Part shown: one piece after another, positions 32,738 to 38,128 of the stretch
Layout of the letters: the number at the start of each line of letters is the position of its first letter
How positions within the stretch are numbered: position 1 is the stretch's first letter
Source: a virus
IMG/VR virus record: IMGVR_UViG_3300010885_025122
Coordinates: 1 to 41,752 of that record
DNA length: 41,752 nt
Strand: one strand, 5' to 3'
Notes under the pieces: model-generated
Told to the model about the DNA's origin: nothing
Database searches by the model: none
The model's input: the letters and a program-made list of their open reading frames with translations, nothing else
Made by a program: the position numbers and the translations under genes

Positions 32738-33216
32738 ATCTGCACAAAGCTCCCGTAATTTTGCCCTTTATCATGGTCGGACTGGTCCCACCTGAAGTCT
32801 GGCGTGTAACCATTGCTAGTTATCGCTTCAGGCTTTGGCGACATAGCAATGACTAGCACCCGCATGGCCTCCATCCTATCCAAAATCGTAACATGGGCAG
32901 AAATCCAATGTGAATCATTAACCAGGATGAAGTTGCGCATCATGGTCGGAGTCACTGACTTGGCAAAAGCGCCACGTTCTAACAGCCACTTGCGCTTGTG
33001 GTTGTACACGCGCGCGATGGCGATAAGTGACTCCTCGACTTTCGGTGTCGACTTAATGAACGGTGGCAAGGTCTTATCAATCTTCATAATGCCCTTCCAG
33101 TCCATGCGCTCCTGAGAGAGAAACTTGCATAGGGAATAGCACACAGTCCGGTTATGGTGAACGTGTTGCGCGAGTAATTCGGAGTCAACGGTTAGCTTAT
33201 TCTGTCTCTGATACAT
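32734..33216 (-). CDS. Hypothetical early protein
   Basis: I chose the ATG at 33216, seven bases after GAGGAG, over a TTG 15 bases upstream. The 160-residue product starts MYQRQNKLTVDSELLAQHVH. It has a basic helical first half with several His and Lys, and a mixed second half ending GQNYGSFVQI. It could bind nucleic acid, but there is no recognised domain. Its start lies inside the end of a small zinc-binding gene. Confidence 0.6.
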   Translation of the reverse strand: MYQRQNKLTVDSELLAQHVHHNRTVCYSLCKFLSQERMDWKGIMKIDKTLPPFIKSTPKVEESLIAIARVYNHKRKWLLERGAFAKSVTPTMMRNFILVNDSHWISAHVTILDRMEAMRVLVIAMSPKPEAITSNGYTPDFRWDQSDHDKGQNYGSFVQI

Positions 33217-33343
33217 TTTCTGTCTCCTCAAAATGGTCTTGGTAACATCTTAAACACATAGTTTTGCCATCGTCGCGTTGAAGTAATGGGGAGTAGGCTC
33301 CACATTGGTCACACGTTAGCTTGCGCCAAATGAACGCTGTCAT
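33197..33343 (-). CDS. 48-residue zinc-ribbon protein
   Basis: The product begins MTAFIWRKLTCDQCGAYSPL and carries C11-x2-C14 and C30-x2-C33 (CDQC and CLRC), a zinc ribbon with a 15-residue loop, then an acidic tail. Its start overlaps the upstream stop as ATGA. Its end overlaps the 160-residue gene in another frame. The regular Cys spacing supports it as real. Confidence 0.62.
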   Translation of the reverse strand: MTAFIWRKLTCDQCGAYSPLLQRDDGKTMCLRCYQDHFEETENVSETE

Positions 33344-33531
33344 ATCAACTCGCCTTGCATGTCCGGCAATGACTCGCTGATAGACTGCAACAATAAGCGC
33401 ATGTGGATTACTTCTAACGGGTAATCATCCGCGCGTACGTCACACCATTGATCTATAATGCCTTCCAACGTCTTCCAGTGCTTAAGCTTGAGAGTCAATG
33501 TCAGGCGAATTTCTTTATTTTCTATTTTCAT
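33340..33531 (-). CDS. Hypothetical small early protein
   Basis: The 63-residue product is rich in Leu, Ile, Glu and Lys (KEIRLTLTLKLKHWKTLEGI), with alternating residues suggesting a beta strand, then helices. It is coupled by ATGA overlaps to both neighbours. No family recognised. Confidence 0.55.
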   Translation of the reverse strand: MKIENKEIRLTLTLKLKHWKTLEGIIDQWCDVRADDYPLEVIHMRLLLQSISESLPDMQGELI

Positions 33532-33701
33532 TCCTGCGACTCCTGTAAATAGTTTGATAACCAGTCAACCAAGTCCGCGCCATTGACGTCTGACTCTCCG
33601 TCAATCAAGCCTGGAAACGCGCTAACCAAGCCTTCGCGCAATTGTGAAATACCGCGAAGGAATTTTAACTCACCAACATATTGTTCTATTTCATAGTTCA
33701 T
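33528..33701 (-). CDS. 57-residue early protein
   Basis: A small gene with AGGAA seven bases before the ATG at 33701; its stop overlaps the next start as ATGA. The product begins MNYEIEQYVGELKFLRGISQ and ends in an acidic, aromatic segment. Helical and soluble. No family recognised. Confidence 0.58.
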   Translation of the reverse strand: MNYEIEQYVGELKFLRGISQLREGLVSAFPGLIDGESDVNGADLVDWLSNYLQESQE

Positions 33702-33713
33702 TTTGTGTTCCTT

Positions 33714-34046
33714 CTAAAATGGAATGTCATCAAACGCAAAGTCGCGCTCCGACAACGTCTTAATTTGTTTCTCTAGGCGCTTGGCTTTCCATGCCGTCGT
33801 GTCCAGTAATTGCCTTGCCGCTTCATCCACCGCTGCAAAGTAGCAGTCAATGTGAAACGTCTGATTACGCTCTGTAGGCATCCCGCTATTAAGCGTGGCG
33901 CGTATGACTTGCGCCCCTACCGGGATTTTAACGCGACCTCCGGGCGATGCCCCACTGTAATCAACACAGCCTGCGCATCGGGCGTCACGCTTAAGGGTTA
34001 GATACTTCGATGAGTGGTGCGGGTGTATTGCGGTGTAGGGGTTCAT
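33714..34046 (-). CDS. Zinc-finger-like protein ending in an SSB-type FDDIPF tail
   Basis: The 110-residue product has C24-x2-C27 (CAGC) and, 37 residues later, H65-x2-C68 (FHIDCYF), the C-C-H-C layout of PARP-type zinc fingers. VKIPVGAQVIRA precedes the second pair as in that family. A helical Lys/Arg region follows, and the protein ends SERDFAFDDIPF. DDIPF is the conserved tip of bacterial SSB, the docking peptide for RecO, RecQ, PriA, exonuclease I and others. It lies well upstream of the candidate SSB, which lacks this tip. Either the phage uses it to recruit host repair and replication proteins, or it competes with host SSB. The tail is visible; the binding is inferred. Confidence 0.65.
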   Translation of the reverse strand: MNPYTAIHPHHSSKYLTLKRDARCAGCVDYSGASPGGRVKIPVGAQVIRATLNSGMPTERNQTFHIDCYFAAVDEAARQLLDTTAWKAKRLEKQIKTLSERDFAFDDIPF

Positions 34047-34237
34047 TTTGCAAACCTCGCTTTTAATCCTTTCGGATTTTTCTTTATTTGTTGGTCGACT
34101 AAGCCAAGATACATGACGTCTCTAACTTCCAGCACGTCCAATAGCGACTTGACCGCTGCTTTGCATGTCTTATGCTGCAAGGTGGAGGCGTAATAGTCGC
34201 CGTTGAAAAATAGGTCGATCTTTTTGTAGAGTTTCAT
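34043..34237 (-). CDS. Small basic early protein
   Basis: The 64-residue product is strongly basic (ends KKNPKGLKARFAK) with an N-terminal aromatic beta-like stretch (KLYKKIDLFFNGDYYAST) reminiscent of small phage double-psi or double-strand binding proteins. No family recognised. It overlaps the next gene by four bases. Confidence 0.55.
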   Translation of the reverse strand: MKLYKKIDLFFNGDYYASTLQHKTCKAAVKSLLDVLEVRDVMYLGLVDQQIKKNPKGLKARFAK

Positions 34238-34238
34238 T

Positions 34239-34454
34239 TTAGTATTTCTCCAATGGTTGACCGGCGTTAATAAATTTCAGTTCTTTTTTAGTCATCTTGC
34301 GGCAAGGTGTTCCGCTTACTCGCCGGGTGTAGCCATGACAAGCGCAGTAAATAAAGCCGCGCTGATCTATGTGAGTTACTTCTTCAATGCAATTTTCGAT
34401 CATTTGACACTTAATAATAAAAGGGCCGTTGCCCTTAGCTTGCAATGATTCCAT
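34239..34454 (-). CDS. Small Cys-rich early protein
   Basis: The 71-residue product has Cys at 16, 22, 37, 39 and 51 and His at 40, in the arrangement FIYCACHGYTRR...PCRKM, likely a small zinc site. A basic C-terminal part (KMTKKELKFINAG) follows. Similar Cys-His patterns occur in many phage early proteins. Function unknown. Confidence 0.58.
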   Translation of the reverse strand: MESLQAKGNGPFIIKCQMIENCIEEVTHIDQRGFIYCACHGYTRRVSGTPCRKMTKKELKFINAGQPLEKY

Positions 34455-34456
34455 GT

Positions 34457-34666
34457 TTATACCCTCTCCAAAATTGATTCTTTAATTTCTTTCAAAATGT
34501 CAGACATAACTCTCTGATTTTCATCCTCACTCAGTTTAAATTTAATCGCGCATGTCCCGACGTGTTCAGCGATAGCATCTATAACTAACATCAATCCTTG
34601 GCGGTTAATTATCTCGGCAATGCTTTTAAGGTCTTTTGATACATTGTCGTAATCCCCGTATCTCAT
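34457..34666 (-). CDS. Hypothetical small helical early protein
   Basis: This 69-residue protein is helical and mildly acidic, with a hydrophobic middle (IINRQGLMLVIDAIAEHVG). No family recognised. It follows the next upstream gene after two bases. Confidence 0.53.
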   Translation of the reverse strand: MRYGDYDNVSKDLKSIAEIINRQGLMLVIDAIAEHVGTCAIKFKLSEDENQRVMSDILKEIKESILERV

Positions 34667-34668
34667 AA

Positions 34669-34956
34669 TTACACCTTACCTAAGATACATGCGCGTAGCG
34701 TGCGGATTTCATCGGTGTATGATTGTCCGGCGACATAGGTCCACCGTGGGCCGTCATACTTTCCGAGACGGTCAAAAATACCGTGGCTATCCATCGCGGA
34801 CATACCATAGCGTAGGAGTGAATAGAGTCGGTTGCGTGTTTTCTCACGACATCCATGTCCAACGATAGCCACGATTTCATCAATGTCTTGCGCGGTCAGT
34901 TCCGGACGTTGTTCACGTGGAAAGATTAAGTAATCGCGGAATGTTACGGGTTTCAT
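34669..34956 (-). CDS. Hypothetical early protein
   Basis: A 95-residue protein with a basic and aromatic make-up (KPVTFRDYLIFPREQRPEL, NRLYSLLRYGM). It is predicted helical, with a conserved-looking end (TYVAGQSYTDEIRTL) that could be a nucleic-acid-binding surface. No family recognised. GGAG stands before the ATG. Confidence 0.57.
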   Translation of the reverse strand: MKPVTFRDYLIFPREQRPELTAQDIDEIVAIVGHGCREKTRNRLYSLLRYGMSAMDSHGIFDRLGKYDGPRWTYVAGQSYTDEIRTLRACILGKV

Positions 34957-34978
34957 GTTAAAAGTCTCCGGTGGTAGT

Positions 34979-35410
<432 letters not shown>

Positions 35411-35432
35411 AAAATTTTCTCTCCAGTGTAGT

Positions 35433-35708
35433 TTAAAAAGTAAGTTCGTTTTCTATGATCGGTGGAACAGTAAAGCCAATAGGCGGTGGATAGCTGTAAA
35501 CTTCAAAATCGAATTGACGGAGTTTTACTAACGCTACTTCCATCTCATGCGCGTCTTGCTTGGTGTAGCGCCGATTTAATTCAGCAGCGACTTCCTCAAG
35601 CGCATGATCGTAAGCAGTCCCGGCGTCGGTAACACCTTCATTCGCCAAGATTTCTTCTAACTTTGCCGTCGCGAATTTCTTGTATGCCCGTGACGTTGTC
35701 TTTTTCAT
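35433..35708 (-). CDS. Hypothetical small early protein
   Basis: The 91-residue product has a basic start (KKTTSRAYKKFATAKLEEIL) and a helical body. Its end is beta-like and Pro-rich (VYSYPPPIGFTVPPII-type). No family recognised. It overlaps the first gene of the unit by four bases (ATGA). Confidence 0.56.
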   Translation of the reverse strand: MKKTTSRAYKKFATAKLEEILANEGVTDAGTAYDHALEEVAAELNRRYTKQDAHEMEVALVKLRQFDFEVYSYPPPIGFTVPPIIENELTF

Positions 35709-35860
35709 TGTGGCTTTCTCTCGATGTAGTATTCTTCGCGGTCAGTGTCGTACGAGTCACCTAGAGTTGTGCATAGAAAACTTTCGGCATCGTCGAATGA
35801 CTTAAATGATTTGCCGTAGAAGCAAGTGTTGCCGGCCCAATCTCGGATGATGAATTTCAT
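35705..35860 (-). CDS. First leftward gene, 51-residue protein
   Basis: GGAGACTACAC precedes the ATG at 35860; the stop overlaps the next start as ATGA. The product begins MKFIIRDWAGNTCFYGKSFK and has an acidic, aromatic end. As the first gene after the leftward promoter it may be made very early. Function unknown. Confidence 0.6.
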   Translation of the reverse strand: MKFIIRDWAGNTCFYGKSFKSFDDAESFLCTTLGDSYDTDREEYYIERKPQ

Positions 35861-35895
35861 GTGTAGTCTCCTCTGTTAAGTGTTGTTGCTTGCCC

Positions 35896-35923
35896 TGCCA
35901 TGTTACCTGATCGGTAAATGGCA
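35896..35923 (-). other. Leader hairpin at the 5' end of the leftward transcript
   Basis: TGCCAT-TTACC (35896-35907, with G at 35902 bulged) pairs with GGTAA-ATGGCA (35913-35923), an 11-bp stem with a 5-base loop. The predicted start of leftward transcription falls at about 35924, so the RNA begins with this hairpin. It could protect the 5' end from decay or be an operator. Confidence 0.5.
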
Positions 35924-35930
35924 AGGAAAA

Positions 35931-35958
35931 CTTATCACGATACGGTTAAGCACGTCAA
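35931..35958 (-). promoter_or_regulatory. Leftward early promoter
   Basis: On the minus strand TTGACG (35958-35953) and GATAAG (35936-35931) stand 16 bases apart, preceded by TG at the -10 box. It is the only good candidate in front of the leftward string of genes that begins at 35860. Confidence 0.5.
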
Positions 35959-36110
35959 GTTGCTTTCTACCCCACATGCTTAATGAAATCCGGGGGTAGA
36001 TTGTAGTTAGGGGGTAAGTAGTGGAAATAAGGCTAAATATAAAGATTATGCGCTATGCGTCAACACGGTGTGTCATGATGTTTTGCTGCTAATTTTTTGT
36101 GTTGCTCATT

Positions 36111-36138
36111 ACACACATACACACCTCTGTATGTGTGT
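36111..36138. repeat. 10-bp perfect inverted repeat
   Basis: ACACACATAC (36111-36120) and GTATGTGTGT (36129-36138) flank an 8-base loop. TT follows directly, then GAAAAT. It could be an operator, or a weak terminator for rightward transcripts. It lies in the gene-free control region. Confidence 0.65.
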
Positions 36139-36186
36139 TTTGAAAATAAAATAGTTGTTACCAAACAGACTCACCAAGTCACGCAT

Positions 36187-36213
36187 ATATATTTATCTCA
36201 AATATAAATATAT
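36187..36213. repeat. AT-rich 10-bp inverted repeat
   Basis: ATATATTTAT (36187-36196) and ATAAATATAT (36204-36213) flank CTCAAAT. It is an easily melted AT-rich palindrome next to the iteron array, the usual neighbourhood of an unwinding element. Part of the 1.1-kb control region. Confidence 0.6.
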
Positions 36214-36278
36214 GTATTAGTACTAGGGATAAAATTATGAGCTATGGCAAAATAGCAAATTGCGGCTTATTAAGTTAA

Positions 36279-36548
36279 CTGCGTATATTTCTAGTTAACT
36301 TTGATAATACGTATATTCCGGGACAAATAACTTAGCTGCGTATATTCTGTGAACATGAGACCACAACTACTGCGTATATTCCAAAAAGCAATTGAGCTGC
36401 GTATATTACCGGAAAGGGCAGCGGCCATGATGGGATGTTATTTAGTACGATGGAGATGCAATGCCGAGGAGCGTCGCATGTGGCATTATGTGGAGCGGTA
36501 TGTCACGGAGTCATGGCGACATGATAGACAATGATGATGCGTATATTC
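36279..36548. repeat. Iteron-like array of TGCGTATATT
   Basis: GCGTATATT or a one-base variant starts at 36281, 36309 (ACGTATATT), 36338, 36372, 36399 and 36539. The first five are 27-34 bases apart, near three helical turns, and most are preceded by CT. An inverted near-copy (GTATATACGCA) lies at 36658-36668. Such spaced direct repeats are typical of replication origins or cooperative regulator sites. The array lies between the divergent transcription units. Confidence 0.7.
36355..36534 (+). CDS. Doubtful small gene within the iteron region
   Basis: An open frame of 59 residues begins at ATG 36355 (MRPQLLRIFQKAIELRILPE). It is Arg-rich and aromatic, with a helix-like start; the repeats themselves encode its LRIF and LRIL. 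There is no ribosome site upstream. It may be real and overlap the repeats, or be chance. No other gene is seen in 35861-36976. Confidence 0.28.
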   Translation: MRPQLLRIFQKAIELRILPERAAAMMGCYLVRWRCNAEERRMWHYVERYVTESWRHDRQ

Positions 36549-36672
36549 TTGCCTTGGCAGGGCAGCGAAGCTGACGTGCTTAGGTGCAGGGTGTAATGGT
36601 TGGATGGTGTCGGAGTGCAGGGTACCCCCCACAAGGTAAATGATGTGGAGTAGAGGGGTATATACGCAACAT

Positions 36673-36758
36673 AAATTTTTTCCCATATCAAAATATCATT
36701 CCCGACAATTCCACTTCGACATACAAATTTTTTCCTATATCAAAATATCATTCCCGAC
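36673..36758. repeat. Two 34-bp direct repeats
   Basis: AAATTTTTTCC[C/T]ATATCAAAA... ending CATTCCCGAC occurs at 36673-36706 and 36725-36758, 52 bases apart, with one mismatch (C or T). Weaker similarity continues on both sides. The spacing is about five helical turns. The TATCAT hexamer inside resembles a -10 box and also occurs in the promoter at 36782-36810. They are probably binding sites or paired promoters for the rightward genes. Confidence 0.75.
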
Positions 36759-36781
36759 TACTTCACTCAGGCAGTTAAGTA

Positions 36782-36810
36782 TTGTGGCTAGAAAACTTAA
36801 CACCTATCAT
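36782..36810 (+). promoter_or_regulatory. Promoter reading into the tRNA-like element
   Basis: TTGTGG (36782-36787) and TATCAT (36805-36810) are separated by 17 bases. The -10 box is one base from consensus, while the -35 box is weaker. Six bases later is the first G of the tRNA-like element (36817). It would serve that RNA and probably the terminase genes downstream. Confidence 0.45.
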
Positions 36811-36816
36811 ATACCT

Positions 36817-36889
36817 GTGGCGGTGTAAGCAACTGGTAAGCCGGGATATTGTTATCCCTATATGTGAGTTCGAATCTCACGACCGCCAC
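36817..36889 (+). ncRNA. tRNA-like element with irregular D-arm and anticodon loop
   Basis: An 8-bp acceptor-type stem (GTGGCGGT with ACCGCCAC) and a perfect T-arm (GTGAG-TTCGAAT-CTCAC, 36864-36880) are present. Between them is a 5-bp GGGAT/ATCCC stem (36843-36858). Taken as a tRNA from 36819, position 8 would be T and the discriminator A, with no encoded CCA. However, the anticodon-type loop has six bases (ATTGTT) instead of seven, the D-arm (AGCAACTGGTAAGCC) is short, and G7-G66 do not pair. It is either a degenerate tRNA, a shortened tRNA or a tRNA mimic. The anticodon cannot be read with confidence. Confidence 0.55.
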
Positions 36890-36976
36890 TTTCTATTTAC
36901 TAGACCGACCTATCAAATTCACTAGACGCCTACCTACTCTGGGTATTAGGATACCTATTATGGGAGCGGCAGCGAC

Positions 36977-37501
36977 ATGGGCAAAGACTTAATCGTAATA
37001 CCGGAAGAAGACATCCTCCAACGCATAGTGGCCGGAATGACCGAAGCCCATGTATGTGAAGCACTCAACATTCCAATGATGTCCTTTATCCTTCACATGA
37101 CCCAAAACCCACAGTTCTCTGCTCAAGTTGATTCAGCTAGGGCAATGCGGGCAGAACGATGGGTAGGTAATGTAGTCAATCTTGTTACAACGGCCGAAGG
37201 CCGACCAATCATCCATGACAAAGATGACGTCCCTGGCGTTAAGCTAGCGGTCGACACTTATAAATGGTTGGCGAAAGTAGATAACCCTGAGCGGTATGGC
37301 GATAAGCAATCCATCGAAACCCACAATACCAATGTCCTAGAGATCAAAGGACTGTCGCCACAAGAGGCACTAGACATCTTGCGCTCCGACCCCTTCGCCC
37401 CCGCAATCCCGGCAGAATATACTAATGTTACTGAAGGTTATGGAAAACCGATAACTTCTGAGGAATCCACAAATGAGGATGAAGATGAGGATATGCTTTA
37501 A
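36977..37501 (+). CDS. Candidate terminase small subunit
   Basis: The 174-residue protein lies two genes upstream of the large terminase. Its N-terminal part (EDILQRIVAGMTEAHVCEAL, then a second helix) resembles the helix-turn-helix of phage small terminases, which recognise the packaging site. The middle has a typical helical oligomerisation segment (AVDTYKWLAKVDNPERYG). The end is a very acidic tail (ESTNEDEDEDML). GGAG is present in the leader. The next gene starts inside its last codons in another frame. No database comparison was possible, but position and pattern agree. Confidence 0.68.
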   Translation: MGKDLIVIPEEDILQRIVAGMTEAHVCEALNIPMMSFILHMTQNPQFSAQVDSARAMRAERWVGNVVNLVTTAEGRPIIHDKDDVPGVKLAVDTYKWLAKVDNPERYGDKQSIETHNTNVLEIKGLSPQEALDILRSDPFAPAIPAEYTNVTEGYGKPITSEESTNEDEDEDML

Positions 37502-37931
37502 CGATAGAGCTGAAGCCATGATTGGATATGGCTTACACTTCATCGGCACTCACTATGTCTGGGGTGGGAAAGAGCTGAAGAAGGACTCTGGCTATGATTG
37601 TAGTGGCTTTGTGCAAGAACTCCTCGAATCCATTGGCATCGTGTCATCTGGCATTAACAATGCTATGTCTTCACAGCAGCTATTCGACAAACTGCACTCA
37701 CATGTCCAAGGGCAGAAGGTGTCCGGACCTGGCGACATCCTATTCTTCGGCAAAGACCTAAACTCCCTCAACCACATTGCCATCGCGCTATCCGACAAAT
37801 TGATGTTGGAAGCTGGTGGTGGGTCAGATACATTAAAGCAGTCAGGGATGGTGCGTATGCGTCCGATCCGTAAGGACTGTGTAGCAATCCTGCCATTAAA
37901 CGAATTGATAGATAAAGGAGTCAGACTATGA
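37473..37931 (+). CDS. NlpC/P60-type cysteine peptidase (endolysin or virion lysin)
   Basis: The 152-residue protein has the NlpC/P60 core: Cys43 in GYDCSGFV, GPGDILFF, and His101 in LNHIAIAL. These enzymes cut the D-Glu to diaminopimelate or Lys bond of peptidoglycan. It begins at ATG 37473 eight bases after GAGGA; two more ATGs follow within 15 bases. It overlaps the terminase small subunit gene by 29 bases in another frame. It lacks a signal peptide or a cell-wall-binding domain. Placement between the terminase genes is odd for an endolysin, so it could be a virion-associated hydrolase. No other lysin candidate was recognised. Confidence 0.8.
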   Translation: MRMKMRICFNDRAEAMIGYGLHFIGTHYVWGGKELKKDSGYDCSGFVQELLESIGIVSSGINNAMSSQQLFDKLHSHVQGQKVSGPGDILFFGKDLNSLNHIAIALSDKLMLEAGGGSDTLKQSGMVRMRPIRKDCVAILPLNELIDKGVRL

Positions 37932-38128
37932 GCGACGAACCAAAGAAGCGTGGACGCCCTGCAAAGAGCGACTTGCCAAAAGAGATCCGTGAGAACATCG
38001 TGGAGTCAAACCTCCCGGAGCATGTACTCGACGCTATCGAAGAAGCTGTAAGCCAAAAAGAAGAAGAGGATAAGCCAAAAAAGCTTGTTGGCCGTAGCCC
38101 GATTGATGGGTCAGACGTTTGGATGTAA
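37928..38128 (+). CDS. Small charged protein with AT-hook-like motif
   Basis: The 66-residue product has KKRGRPAK near the N-terminus, a typical AT-hook that binds the minor groove of AT-rich DNA, followed by acidic helices. AAAGGAG precedes the ATG, which overlaps the peptidase stop. TerL starts at a TTG within its last codons. It may help terminase recognise or hold DNA, but no family is recognised. Confidence 0.55.
   Translation: MSDEPKKRGRPAKSDLPKEIRENIVESNLPEHVLDAIEEAVSQKEEEDKPKKLVGRSPIDGSDVWM

Noticed and set aside
36279-36548. Iteron array as a CRISPR
   Set aside because: Repeats are only 9-11 bases and spacing is irregular; no cas genes. The Cas4-like protein at 27116 is of the phage exonuclease type.
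36817-36889. tRNA-like element as an integration attP site
   Set aside because: No integrase, excisionase or repressor was recognised anywhere in the window.
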